From Bacilli bacterium (GTDB taxonomy: Bacteria > Bacillota_I > Bacilli_A > RF39 > UBA660), in assembly GCA_028691955.1 (NCBI GenBank), contig JAQUYH010000003.1:24631-88630 (forward strand): a DNA stretch of 64,000 nucleotides, given 5' to 3'. Positions 43,201 to 50,905 of the stretch are shown here, one piece after another. The stretch's first letter is position 1; each line of letters begins with the position of its first letter. The position numbers and the translations under genes are program-made. Below the pieces are notes generated by a model. The model was not told the DNA's origin. It saw nothing but the letters and a program-made list of their open reading frames with translations, and did not search any database.

Positions 43201-43474
43201 TGCTTCTTATCCTTATTCTAGAGTGACTGACAGAAGTATTGTTTCTAGTAATTATTCGGCATCATCTGTTGCTGGTCTTCAATGTGTCACGGTAAATTTA
43301 GGTAATTACTATGATTTAGACCAAATAAATGTATGGCATTATTATACTGATTCAAGAATTTATAATGAAAATACTTTATATGTATCGTATGATGGAAATA
43401 ATTGGTCTGCAGTAAATAATAGGGTTAGTACAGAAACCATTAATGGAAAAACAGTAAAAGCTTATGGTAATTAA
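40223..43474 (+). CDS. Prepilin-headed giant adhesin with Ig-like, glycine-rich and three discoidin-like domains
   Basis: A 1083-residue protein beginning MNRKNNFGFTLIELLSV (cleavage after Gly8, Glu at +5). Domains: pilin-like part with ETAAKLWA (to about 125); three Ig-like modules (about 127-217, 218-293, 294-366); a glycine-rich ALK-like domain (about 372-645); and three tandem discoidin/F5-8C-like domains (about 657-792, 799-938, 946-1083). Each discoidin copy has LNNVRY or SNVMYV-KDC/NCINGSS, WVE(L/I), VALNK or LALNK, CITVDLG or CVTVNLG, and VWHYY-DSR. Such domains bind glycans or phospholipids. It is paralogous to the protein at 16793 from the glycine-rich domain onward. It starts 23 bases after the previous adhesin, so it is likely cotranscribed. 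A long hairpin terminator follows. Confidence 0.78.
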   Translation: MNRKNNFGFTLIELLSVIALLAALALIVIPNIDKILRNSKTDLYEKQVDLIETAAKLWATNEDNAVILSNNTNWPYVITLGQLQIDSYIDSNIKNPITNEYFSENMLIYIDQQDQKYSYYVDEESNDVLAPVLTINGESIIESEIGSVYSDSGASAVDPSGNVLSVSVVIRKDGETVYEINENAVGTYIINYYATYTDESDVIHNGYAARIVRFVDTTAPVITCASCTDPILIESINNYDLPSVTVTDNSGEIIPALIVGKFSSKIPGEKTVVYQATDSSGNVGTYSLNLLVKDSVAPIFTYTKNITQDYVYYELFASDEGSGVKDYSFDGGVTWTKENSRNLQCDATVTLAVEDYAGNISYKEVTTTCLDVWNYSYTGDYQTFTALYTGWYKIELWGASGGRGRISNVATINLNSGGKGSYTNGEIYLTEGEVLYLYLGGVGGDNDGTASYTYGLGGYTGGGNGGYENQSETYPENGAGGAGATDVRLVSGTWNDNLSLASRIMVAAGGGGGGSTNGAEGSDGATLIGLAKSSLTAAGTQISGYAFGIGRNGYISSSNYGAYGGGGGGYYGGTWTSNNTTSTSAQPGASGSSFISGYAGVNAITSITSTSATANTIHYSGKYFVNGRMDSEVNSGNGKAKITFITDDDLERTNNVLNNVRYIKNCINGSSANTSDHWVELQAIKNGINLALNKTVTGTVSQNSSYPYSRIVDGDITTSNYALPSSYGLQCITVDLGETYNLDEIALWHYYNDSRTYYSNTTYVSNDGTYWVVAMNSAEAETANGQRVSAYYDQEITNPNLNNVRYLKDCINGSSSNTYNPWVELQAVTNGVNVALNKNVTGTSAIDSVGAGTYMALTDGNIDTAVYARSVDFGLQCITVDLGNTYDLDKVSVWHYYSDSRTFYFNTTYASSDGLNWTEIMSKTEASSKNGKTVLSSDANKFGNTTMSNVMYVKDCINGSSVNTGNHWVEIEALANQVDVALNKTVTGTVAENASYPYSRVTDRSIVSSNYSASSVAGLQCVTVNLGNYYDLDQINVWHYYTDSRIYNENTLYVSYDGNNWSAVNNRVSTETINGKTVKAYGN
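42191..43471 (+). repeat. Three tandem copies of a discoidin-like domain
   Basis: Units of about 136-140 codons lie at 42191-42598, 42617-43036 and 43058-43471. Conserved signposts are KDCINGSS, WVELQA, TVDLG and VWHYY-DSR. A fourth relative is at 18395-18796 in another gene. The copies are diverged, so this is an old duplication and not a recent tandem array. Confidence 0.75.
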
Positions 43475-43479
43475 TTATA

Positions 43480-43528
43480 AAAACATAATTAAATTCTATT
43501 AAATAAATAGACTAATTATGTTTTTTTA
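43480..43528 (+). terminator. Long intrinsic terminator after the giant adhesin
   Basis: AAAACATAATTA (43480-43491) pairs with TAATTATGTTTT (43513-43524). An inner hairpin TCTATT/AATAGA sits within the loop, and a T run follows. Confidence 0.8.
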
Positions 43529-43553
43529 TATATAATTATATATGGGTGATTTT

Positions 43554-44285
43554 ATGTTGTATACATCTACAGAGAATAATAAAATAAAAGAAATAAAAAA
43601 ATTAAATAATAAAAAGTATCGTGATGAAACAGGATTGTTTTTAGTTGAGGGCGAGCATTTGGTAAAAGAAGCTATTAATGCAGACTTAATTAAAACATTA
43701 ATAATAGAATCTGGTTACTTTTTTGAGAATATAAAAAATATTGAAATTATTGAAGTTTCTTCAAGTGTTTTAAAATACATTTCATCTTTAGATACTCCGC
43801 AACCTATAATGGGTATTTGCTATAAAAAAAGTTCTGAAGTAATTGGTAATAGAATTTTGGTGTTAGATAATATTCAAGATCCTGGTAACTTAGGAACAAT
43901 TATTAGAAGTTCGGTAGCTTTTAATGTTGATACAATTGTTTTAAGTCAAGATTCGGTTGATTTATATAATTCTAAAGTAATAAGAGCTAGTCAAGGAATG
44001 CTTTTTCATATAAATATTATAGAAAAAGAATTGAAATCTTTTATTAAAGATTTAAAAAGAGATGGCTATAATATTATAAGTACAGATGTAAAAAAAGGAA
44101 AATCTTTAAAAGAACTTGTAAAAAAAGAAAAAGTTGTTATAATAATGGGCAATGAGGGAAATGGTGTTAGAAAAGATTTAATTGATTTAGCAGATGATTT
44201 TCTTTATATAAAAATGAATAATGACTGTGAAAGCTTAAATGTAGCTATTGCTACTAGTATAATTTTATATGAATTTGATAAGTAG
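43554..44285 (+). CDS. SpoU/TrmH-family RNA 2'-O-ribose methyltransferase
   Basis: A 243-residue SPOUT-fold enzyme using SAM. ATG 43554 is preceded by GGGTGAT; an ATG at 43542 precedes that site. The N-terminal substrate-binding region has YRDETGLFLVEGEHLVKEA. The SAM-binding trefoil knot has DNIQDPGNLGTIIRS, VIIMGNEGNGVRKD and ESLNVAIATSIILYE. The overall pattern fits the YsgA/RlmB-like 23S rRNA methyltransferases; the target nucleotide cannot be named. It is followed 7 bases later by rimM. Confidence 0.88.
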   Translation: MLYTSTENNKIKEIKKLNNKKYRDETGLFLVEGEHLVKEAINADLIKTLIIESGYFFENIKNIEIIEVSSSVLKYISSLDTPQPIMGICYKKSSEVIGNRILVLDNIQDPGNLGTIIRSSVAFNVDTIVLSQDSVDLYNSKVIRASQGMLFHINIIEKELKSFIKDLKRDGYNIISTDVKKGKSLKELVKKEKVVIIMGNEGNGVRKDLIDLADDFLYIKMNNDCESLNVAIATSIILYEFDK

Positions 44286-44292
44286 GTGAAAA

Positions 44293-44772
44293 ATGGAATA
44301 CATTTATGTTGGAAAGATTGTTAATACCCATGGAATTAAAGGTGAAGTAAAAATTACTTCAGATTTTAAATATAAAAGTAATGCTTTTATTCAAGGTATT
44401 AGTTTATTTATAGGATCAAATCATGAGAAACAAGTTATTGCTTCTTATAGATATCATAAAATATATGATATGATCACTTTTGAAGGTATAAATGATATTA
44501 ATGATGTACTGAAATATAAAAATAGTAGTGTTTATGTTAAAAAAGAAGACATTAACATAGATGGTCTTATAAATGATGATTTGATAGGCTTTAAAGTTTA
44601 TATGAATAATTTAATTGGTGAAGTAGAAGATATTAAAAAAGGTGTCAGATATGATTATTTACTAGTAAGTGGTAATTTGATACCTAATTTACCTGCTTTT
44701 ATTAATAAAATAGATGAAGGAAAGAAAGAAATCTATTTAAATAATTGGGAGGGACTTATAAATGAAAATTGA
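44293..44772 (+). CDS. rimM: Ribosome maturation factor RimM
   Basis: A 159-residue two-domain protein aiding 30S assembly through binding S19. The N-terminal RimM barrel begins [21 protein letters not shown]; the C-terminal PRC-barrel includes DLIGFKVY and GEVEDI. Its end overlaps the start of trmD by 11 bases, the classical coupling. The usual rpsP and ffh neighbours are missing. Confidence 0.93.
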   Translation: MEYIYVGKIVNTHGIKGEVKITSDFKYKSNAFIQGISLFIGSNHEKQVIASYRYHKIYDMITFEGINDINDVLKYKNSSVYVKKEDINIDGLINDDLIGFKVYMNNLIGEVEDIKKGVRYDYLLVSGNLIPNLPAFINKIDEGKKEIYLNNWEGLINEN

Positions 44773-45430
44773 TATTTTATCTATATTTCCTAATATGTTC
44801 AATGAATTTTTAACAACTTCTATTATAAAAAGAGCTATTCAAGATAATAAAGTTGAAATTAACGTAATTAATTTTAGAGATTTTTCAACTGATCCACACA
44901 AGAAAGTAGATGATTATAGCTTTGGCGGTGGGGCTGGTATGGTTCTTATGCCTCAGCCTATATATGATGCTGTAGAAAGTATTAGAACAAAGGATTCAAA
45001 AGTTATTTTAATGACTCCGCAAGGCAAACAGTATAATCAAAGGTTAGCTTATGATTTAGTAAAGGAAAAACATTTAATAATTATTTGTGGACATTATGAA
45101 GGTTTTGATGAAAGAATAAGAAACCTTGCTGATATGGAAATTAGTATTGGCGACTTCGTATTGACTGGTGGAGAATTGGCTAGTATGGTTATTACTGATA
45201 GTGTTGTTAGATTAATTGATGGGGTAATTGAAAAGGACTCTCATGAATTTGACTCTTTTAATAATAATTTACTCGATTACCCTGTTTACACTAAGCCAGT
45301 TGATTTTAGAGGAATGGAAGTCCCTGATGTATTGTTATCTGGAAACCATAAGAATATTAATGAATGGCGATATAATAAGGCTTTAGAAAAGACTAGAGAG
45401 CGTAGACCTGACATTTTAGAAAAGAGGTAA
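44762..45430 (+). CDS. trmD: tRNA (guanine-N1)-methyltransferase TrmD
   Basis: A 222-residue SPOUT enzyme making m1G37 in tRNAs, which prevents +1 frameshifting. It shows [41 protein letters not shown] and [12 protein letters not shown] (SAM-binding knot). Its start overlaps rimM, with a GGAGGG site inside it. rplS, which often follows, is replaced by an uncharacterised gene. Confidence 0.95.
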   Translation: MKIDILSIFPNMFNEFLTTSIIKRAIQDNKVEINVINFRDFSTDPHKKVDDYSFGGGAGMVLMPQPIYDAVESIRTKDSKVILMTPQGKQYNQRLAYDLVKEKHLIIICGHYEGFDERIRNLADMEISIGDFVLTGGELASMVITDSVVRLIDGVIEKDSHEFDSFNNNLLDYPVYTKPVDFRGMEVPDVLLSGNHKNINEWRYNKALEKTRERRPDILEKR

Positions 45431-45434
45431 TATT

Positions 45435-45866
45435 ATGTTTAAAGTTGAAAAAGAAAACTTATACGATAAGGCTTTAGTGCCTAGTATAAAAGGATATAAG
45501 TTTGAACCTCGTAATAAAGTTAAGTATGATGGTGTTGAAGTTAATAGTATGATAATTATCAACCCCAATTTTATTAATCAAGTTTTAAGAAGAAAAACTA
45601 AGAAAAAACTAGAAATATATTTGCAATATTTAATTGATATGTTAGATGATGATGATTCTGATTCTGGAAAAATAAGCTTGGTTTTAAATGATTTAATTAG
45701 ATATAAAGGTATTATTAATAATAATTACCGTGTTTATTTAGAAAAAAAGTATTATGATTTATTAATGAAGAAAATAGAAGTTATTGAAAATGAGCTTAGA
45801 ACTAAAATGATGTATATTGATATAGAAAAACAAAAAGCGACAGAAGAAAAAGGGAAATCAAGGTGA
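45435..45866 (+). CDS. Uncharacterised 143-residue protein between trmD and obg
   Basis: I do not recognise this gene. It encodes a soluble, highly charged protein with an N-terminal beta-like part (EPRNKVKYDGVEVNSMIIINP) and a mostly helical remainder (from IYLQYLIDML through a C-terminal Lys/Glu-rich helix). No cysteines, signal or membrane helix are seen. The middle holds an acidic run DDDDSDSG. It has a good site (AAGAGGTAAT), lies 4 bases from trmD and 4 bases from obg, and is therefore translated with translation and ribosome-assembly factors. A role in that area is inference only. Confidence 0.75.
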   Translation: MFKVEKENLYDKALVPSIKGYKFEPRNKVKYDGVEVNSMIIINPNFINQVLRRKTKKKLEIYLQYLIDMLDDDDSDSGKISLVLNDLIRYKGIINNNYRVYLEKKYYDLLMKKIEVIENELRTKMMYIDIEKQKATEEKGKSR

Positions 45867-45870
45867 TAGA

Positions 45871-47139
45871 ATGTTTATAGATGAAGTTGTTGTTACTCTT
45901 ATGGCTGGTGACGGCGGAAATGGATGTATGGCTTTTAGAAGAGAAAAGTATATTGAAATGGGTGGTCCTTATGGTGGTAATGGTGGCAAAGGAGCAAATA
46001 TAATTTTTAAAGCTGACTCTAATTTAAATACTTTACTTGATTTAAGATATAAAAGAGTAATTAAAGGCGATAAAGGATCTAATGGCGAAGGAAAAGGTAA
46101 GCATGGCAGAAGTGCTGAAGACGTTATGATAAAAGTTCCTATGGGAACAATTATTACTGATGTAGAGAGTAATATGATTATATCTGATTTGATTAATGAT
46201 AAAGATGAAGTTATTGTTGCTTATGGTGGTCGTGGTGGTAGAGGAAATATTGCTTTTGCTACTAGAAGTAATCCGGCCCCATCATTTGCAGAAAATGGTG
46301 AACCTGGCGAAATAAGGAAAATAAAAGTTGAGCTTAAGCTTTTAGCTGATGTTGGCTTAGTTGGTTTACCTAGTGTTGGGAAATCAACTATTATATCTAA
46401 AATATCAGCTGCTAAGCCTAAAATAGCAGCTTATCATTTTACAACATTAACACCAAATTTAGGTGTTGTTAAATCAAGAAATAGTTCTTTTGTTGTTGCA
46501 GATTTGCCTGGATTAATAGAGGGTGCATCTTTAGGAGAAGGGCTTGGAGATAAGTTTTTAAAACATATCGAAAGAACTAGAGTTATAGCTCATGTTGTAG
46601 ATATGAGTGGTGTTGAGGGAAGAAATCCTTATGAAGACTATTTATTAATAAATAAGGAACTTAAAGATTTTGATAAGAAACTAATTGACAAACCTCAAAT
46701 TGTTATAGCTAATAAGATGGATATGGAAAGTTCAATTAATAATTTAAAAGAATTTAAGAGTAAAGTTGATGTTCCTATTTATGAAGTTTCAGCTATAACT
46801 GGTAAAGGGCTTGATGATGTAATCGAGGCATTAGCAAAAATGTTAGAGGATATTAAGAAAGAGCCTTTGTATGATGAAGAAAAATTTGAAAGTCATGTTT
46901 TATATAAGTTTGAAAGAGAAAGACCATTTTCTATTTCAAAAGAAAGTGATTCTTGGGTTATAAGAGGTAAAGAAGTAGAAAAATTACTTAAAATGACTAA
47001 GTTTTCAACTGATGAATCTGCTAATAGATTTGCTAATAAGTTAAGAAAAATGGGCATAGATGATGAACTTAGGAAAAAGGGTGCTGAAGACGGGGATACT
47101 GTAAAAATATTAGATTTTGAATTTGAGTATAAATTGTAA
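45871..47139 (+). CDS. obgE: GTPase Obg
   Basis: A 422-residue GTPase involved in 50S subunit maturation and stress signalling. It has the glycine-rich Obg fold at the N-terminus (MAGDGGNGCMAFRREKYIEMGGPYGGNGGKG, reported in part); the G domain with GLPSVGKSTI (G1), FTTLTPN (G2), DLPGLIEGAS (G3), NKMD (G4) and SAITGKG (G5); and the C-terminal OCT domain (about 345-422). It is full length for Bacilli. A terminator begins at its stop. Confidence 0.96.
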   Translation: MFIDEVVVTLMAGDGGNGCMAFRREKYIEMGGPYGGNGGKGANIIFKADSNLNTLLDLRYKRVIKGDKGSNGEGKGKHGRSAEDVMIKVPMGTIITDVESNMIISDLINDKDEVIVAYGGRGGRGNIAFATRSNPAPSFAENGEPGEIRKIKVELKLLADVGLVGLPSVGKSTIISKISAAKPKIAAYHFTTLTPNLGVVKSRNSSFVVADLPGLIEGASLGEGLGDKFLKHIERTRVIAHVVDMSGVEGRNPYEDYLLINKELKDFDKKLIDKPQIVIANKMDMESSINNLKEFKSKVDVPIYEVSAITGKGLDDVIEALAKMLEDIKKEPLYDEEKFESHVLYKFERERPFSISKESDSWVIRGKEVEKLLKMTKFSTDESANRFANKLRKMGIDDELRKKGAEDGDTVKILDFEFEYKL

Positions 47140-47170
47140 GATATGAATATAAAATATTTATATCTTTTTA
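47138..47170 (+). terminator. Intrinsic terminator overlapping the obg stop
   Basis: A 13-bp stem AAGATATGAATAT/ATATTTATATCTT (one G-U pair) has a 3-nt loop and a short T tail. Confidence 0.75.
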
Positions 47171-47179
47171 TGTTATACT
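47171..47179 (+). promoter_or_regulatory. Extended -10 promoter of the LRR prepilin gene
   Basis: TGTTATACT lies right after the obg terminator and 24 bases before the start codon. No -35 is visible. Confidence 0.5.
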
Positions 47180-47203
47180 TAATTAAGGTAGTAGAGGTGT
47201 CAA

Positions 47204-48223
47204 ATGAGAAAAATGTTTAAAAGAGGTTTTACTTTGACGGAGCTTTTAGCAATTATAGTGATTCTAATAATATTAGCTGTTATGTTAGCTCCTTTAATAG
47301 GTGGTGTTATAGATGAAAGTAGAAAACAATCTTATAAATCATCAGCTTATGGTTTGATAAAAGGTGCAGAATTTTATTTTACAGAAAATTCAGATGGTTT
47401 TTCTGCTAAAAAATTTACTATAAATGATGGGACTTTTATAGGTGACTCTTTTATCATGACGGGTGTATTACCTGATTATGGCATTATCAATGTTACAGCA
47501 GATAGTAAAGTTAAAATTATAGCTATTTATAATGATTGGTGTGTATATAAAAATTATGAAGATGTAGAAGTGACACTTACTTCTGATTTAAATAAGTGTA
47601 CTTTGCCAACTTCTGAGAGTTGTTTTGCGTTTGATAACTCAACTGGAACAATAACAGGATATTACGAATATGAAGAAAATAATCCAAGTAATCCATCGTG
47701 TCCTGATAACATTATTTTACCTTCGGTAATAGATAATGTTTTGGTTGAAATATTAGGTACTGGTGCTTTTGAAGATTTAAGTATTACTAATTTGGTTGTT
47801 CCAGATAGTGTTGTTAAGATTGAAAATTTTGCTTTTGCAAACAATATAATAACTAATATATCTTTATCTGATACTGTTCAGGTTATCGGAGAATCGGCTT
47901 TTTATGGAAACCAAATTCCAAGTTTAACTGTACCAGGAAGTGTTGAAATAATTGATAGTAGTGCCTTTGAGGGAAACCAAATATCAGAATTAGTATTATT
48001 ATATGGTACAAAAGCTATTGAAAACTCGGCCTTCTTAGGAAATCAAATAGACTCTTTAGTAATTCCAAGTTCTATAGTTACCATAGAAAATGATGCTTTC
48101 TCAGAGAATGATATAAGTAATATTATTATATTTGGCAATGATACTAATTTGCCATCTAGGTTTGATAGTAGAATAAGTGCAATAGGATGGGGAGATGCTA
48201 CTATAGATTATGTTATAGAATAG
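47204..48223 (+). CDS. Prepilin-headed protein with BspA-type leucine-rich repeats
   Basis: A 339-residue protein starting MRKMFKRGFTLTELLAI, a type IV prepilin signal with cleavage after Gly8 and Glu at +5. A pilin-like middle part (to about 135, with Cys113 and Cys132 able to form the pilin loop) leads into five LRR_5 repeats (about 175-310). Each reads like xxIxxxAFxxNxIxxLxxPxSVxxI, for example IENFAFANN, IGESAFYGN, IDSSAFEGN, IENSAFLGN and IENDAFSEN. BspA-type repeats occur in host- and protein-binding surface proteins. It is the fourth prepilin-headed protein of the window and stands alone. Confidence 0.8.
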   Translation: MRKMFKRGFTLTELLAIIVILIILAVMLAPLIGGVIDESRKQSYKSSAYGLIKGAEFYFTENSDGFSAKKFTINDGTFIGDSFIMTGVLPDYGIINVTADSKVKIIAIYNDWCVYKNYEDVEVTLTSDLNKCTLPTSESCFAFDNSTGTITGYYEYEENNPSNPSCPDNIILPSVIDNVLVEILGTGAFEDLSITNLVVPDSVVKIENFAFANNIITNISLSDTVQVIGESAFYGNQIPSLTVPGSVEIIDSSAFEGNQISELVLLYGTKAIENSAFLGNQIDSLVIPSSIVTIENDAFSENDISNIIIFGNDTNLPSRFDSRISAIGWGDATIDYVIE

Positions 48224-48229
48224 TTTAAT

Positions 48230-48261
48230 AAAAAAAATAAGTTTTGCGCTTATTTTTTTTT
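48230..48261. terminator. Bidirectional intrinsic terminator
   Basis: AAAAAAATAAG pairs with CTTATTTTTTT over a 7-nt loop (TTTTGCG). A and T runs on both sides serve the convergent genes. Confidence 0.8.
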
Positions 48262-49087
48262 AGTTATTAAATTTTAGAGATGATATTATTGAATTTATGC
48301 TTGATGAGCAAGTACCATTATCTTTATAAATATTTGTAGTTATTTCATATATGTAGTAATTATTTATCATTCGGTATTCAATATTTTTGTAATGATCTTC
48401 ATTATAAATTTCAAAATATGCCCAAGTTGTGTTATTTATTTCTTTTGTTTTTAATTCAGATGTATCATAAGCAATTTCATTTAAAATATTTATTTCATTT
48501 TCGGTCATTGCTTCTAAAGATGAGTATTGTGAGGAATTTTCTCTTGTATTTATACCAATTGAGCAATTGTTTTTACCATTGGCAATAGTAAAGTAAGCAT
48601 CATTTTTTTCTACCGTATTAACTGTAAATGCTTTTGGAATATAAAAATTTAAATCATTTAAAGTAATTTCCTCTTTTTCCTCGTTAAATATTTTACTTTT
48701 TATGTCTTCAAAATTTACTAATCCTGACCATATTGATATACAACAAATTATAAATATTATAAATAAAACAAGCAAAAATATAGCAAAAGGGTTTATTTTA
48801 TTTTTTGCTGGTAGACTTTCTTTTATAGGCATAATTTTTTGTTTTTTTAAAACTTCTATATTATCTTGATTGCCTTTTACTTCTAAATGTTTACTAATCT
48901 TATTTTCTGGCTTAGCGGTATCTTCATTTATGCTATTCTTAAGATTTATATCATGCTTTATTTCTTGCTTGGCATTATCCCACCAATTTTCTGTGTTTTC
49001 TTCGTTGGCTTTTGATAAAAAAGCACCACATTTACTACAAAATATACTATCATCATCAATATTTTTACTACATTTTGGACAAATCAT
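48260..49087 (-). CDS. Zinc-ribbon membrane protein of unknown function
   Basis: A 275-residue protein. ATG 49087 follows AGGAAGTG; a longer frame upstream has no site. The N-terminus is a zinc ribbon, MICPKCSKNIDDDSIFCSKCG (two CxxC pairs), followed by a charged linker, one membrane helix (about 100-122) and an extracytoplasmic domain of about 145 residues with two cysteines, GKNNCSIGIN and NGTCSS. This zinc-ribbon/helix/outside-domain layout occurs in many uncharacterised proteins of Bacillota. The function is not recognisable. It diverges from dinB. Confidence 0.7.
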   Translation of the reverse strand: MICPKCSKNIDDDSIFCSKCGAFLSKANEENTENWWDNAKQEIKHDINLKNSINEDTAKPENKISKHLEVKGNQDNIEVLKKQKIMPIKESLPAKNKINPFAIFLLVLFIIFIICCISIWSGLVNFEDIKSKIFNEEKEEITLNDLNFYIPKAFTVNTVEKNDAYFTIANGKNNCSIGINTRENSSQYSSLEAMTENEINILNEIAYDTSELKTKEINNTTWAYFEIYNEDHYKNIEYRMINNYYIYEITTNIYKDNGTCSSSINSIISSLKFNN

Positions 49088-49115
49088 ATTTATGCACTTC
49101 CTTATTTTCAATATA

Positions 49116-49124
49116 AGTATATCA
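49116..49124 (-). promoter_or_regulatory. Extended -10 promoter of the zinc-ribbon gene
   Basis: On the reverse strand TGATATACT (TATACT at 49116-49121) lies 29 bases upstream of the chosen ATG. Confidence 0.45.
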
Positions 49125-49163
49125 TATATTTAAATAACTATTAAACAAACTTTTTTAATATCA

Positions 49164-49192
49164 TTGACAAACGGATGTTTGTTATTTATAAT
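49164..49192 (+). promoter_or_regulatory. Perfect consensus promoter of dinB with palindromic operator
   Basis: TTGACA (49164-49169), 17 bases, TATAAT (49187-49192). A perfect 16-bp inverted repeat ACAAAC-GGAT-GTTTGT (49167-49182) overlaps the -35 and spacer. Its form (AAAC-N4-GTTT) is one transition per arm away from the Bacillus LexA core GAAC-N4-GTTC, so a LexA-like SOS operator is likely but not proven. Confidence 0.75.
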
Positions 49193-49208
49193 TTATATGG
49201 TGAATGTT

Positions 49209-50387
49209 ATGAGAGTAATAATGCACATTGATGTTAATAATGCTTTTTTATCTTGGGAAGCTTTATATTTGATGGAGCAAGGTTATAAATATGATATAAG
49301 AGATAGTTATGCGGTAATTGGTGGAGATGAAGCCAGTAGAAGAGGAATTGTTTTGGCTAAATCGACTCCTGCTAAAAAACTTGGGATAGTAACTGCCGAG
49401 CCCTTATTTCATGCTAGAAAGAAATGTAAAGTTCTTAAAGTTTATCCGCCACATTTTGATTATTATAAAATAATGCATGAAAAATTAATGAGTTTAATTC
49501 GTTATTATACTCCTGATATTGAGGTAGCTTCAATTGATGAATGCTATATGGATTTTTCTAATATTATGTATTTATATAAAGATCCATTATTGTTTGCAAA
49601 AAAGCTTCAAAAACAAATATATGATGAATTAGGATTTACTGTTAATATAGGAATTGCCAATAATAAGTTATGTGCTAAAATGGCTTCAGATTTATCTAAA
49701 CCAAACAAAATACATACTATATTTGATGATGAAATTGAATCTAAAATGTACCCTTTAAAAATAGAAGAGTTGTTTGGCATAGGACGAAAGACTTCTCCAA
49801 AACTAAAGAAAATAGGAATCAACAGTATTGGTGATTTAGCTGGGTTTGATGAAAATAGATTAAAACTTTTATTTAAAAATCAGGCAAATAAAATGATTTT
49901 GCTTGCTAAAGGAATAGACACTTCTGAAGTTATATCTTATGATATTGCAGCTAAGGGAATAAGTCATTCAACTACTTTAATAAAAGATGTTAATAATATA
50001 AAAGATTTATATAAAACAGTTGAATTATTAGTTGATGAGGTTTGTATTGAACTTAGAAGTACAAAAAGATGTGCTTATGTTATATCTTCTTTTGTCAAAA
50101 CAAATAAATTTAAAATGATTTCTCATCAAAGAAAATTAAATAATGCAACGGATAATACTTTAAAAATTTGTGTTATAGCTAAAGAATTGTTAAACGAAAT
50201 GGATTTGGAAGACTCTATTCGTTTAGTAGGAGTTAGGGTAGATAATTTAACTAGTAATAGAAATTGTCAATTATCTTTATTTGATGAAGAAAAGTTTGAG
50301 CATAATACTTTGGATAATACAATAGATTCTCTTAAAAAAAAGTATGGAAGTAGTGTTATTGTTAGTGCATCCAATAAGAAGTTGTGA
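49209..50387 (+). CDS. dinB: Y-family DNA polymerase IV
   Basis: A 392-residue translesion polymerase. ATG 49209 follows GGTGA; earlier in-frame starts would sit inside the promoter. Catalytic acidic residues are in MHIDVNNAF and ASIDECYMDFS. IGGDEASRRGIVLAKS, NIGIANNKLCAKMASDLSKP and the helix-hairpin-helix GIGRKTSPKLKKIGI follow. The little-finger domain is at the C-terminus. It lacks an obvious beta-clamp-binding tail beyond QLSLFD (about residues 350-357), which fits the QLxLF clamp motif. The palindrome in its promoter suggests damage-inducible expression. Confidence 0.92.
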   Translation: MRVIMHIDVNNAFLSWEALYLMEQGYKYDIRDSYAVIGGDEASRRGIVLAKSTPAKKLGIVTAEPLFHARKKCKVLKVYPPHFDYYKIMHEKLMSLIRYYTPDIEVASIDECYMDFSNIMYLYKDPLLFAKKLQKQIYDELGFTVNIGIANNKLCAKMASDLSKPNKIHTIFDDEIESKMYPLKIEELFGIGRKTSPKLKKIGINSIGDLAGFDENRLKLLFKNQANKMILLAKGIDTSEVISYDIAAKGISHSTTLIKDVNNIKDLYKTVELLVDEVCIELRSTKRCAYVISSFVKTNKFKMISHQRKLNNATDNTLKICVIAKELLNEMDLEDSIRLVGVRVDNLTSNRNCQLSLFDEEKFEHNTLDNTIDSLKKKYGSSVIVSASNKKL

Positions 50388-50428
50388 TATAATATTTTTT
50401 GTGTGATTAAAAATAGAAAGAGGATTTT

Positions 50429-50905
50429 ATGAAGAAAAAAATAGTTATTTTATTATTATGTTTATTGGTTTTTGCAGGCTGTGAAAATACAAAAAAGGAT
50501 TTTTCAACAACAACTGAAACAGAATCTAATGAAGATATTTTAGTTGATGATGGAACTTATGATAGTGAATATTTTGAAGAAATTGATGTTGATAAATTTA
50601 TTCAGTTATATGCTAATAGTGAGCCAACATTAATTTATTTTGGCAGTTCATCTTGTACTTATTGTTTATCATTTAAACCAATTGCTAAAAAATTTGCCCT
50701 GGATAATAAAGTAATGGTATATTTCTTGGATATTAGTACTATAACTAGTGACGATCAAGAAAAATTACTGGATATAGTTACTTTTGATTATATTCCATAT
50801 ATAACTGTATATAAAAATAAAGAAAAATTATGGGGCGATAGTGGTGTTTTAGATTATAATGAATTAAAGAATTTAGCCCTAGAATATGGTGTTTTAAGTG
50901 AATAG
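50429..50905 (+). CDS. Thioredoxin-like lipoprotein
   Basis: A 158-residue lipoprotein: signal with lipobox VFAGC (Cys18), an acidic linker, then a thioredoxin-fold domain with SCTYC (Cys76 and Cys79) and the cis-Pro loop FDYIPYITVYK. Anchored on the outer face of the membrane, it could receive electrons from the CcdA-like exporter at 23710 and reduce or form disulfides in exported proteins (inference). It overlaps tex by 8 bases. Confidence 0.85.
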   Translation: MKKKIVILLLCLLVFAGCENTKKDFSTTTETESNEDILVDDGTYDSEYFEEIDVDKFIQLYANSEPTLIYFGSSSCTYCLSFKPIAKKFALDNKVMVYFLDISTITSDDQEKLLDIVTFDYIPYITVYKNKEKLWGDSGVLDYNELKNLALEYGVLSE

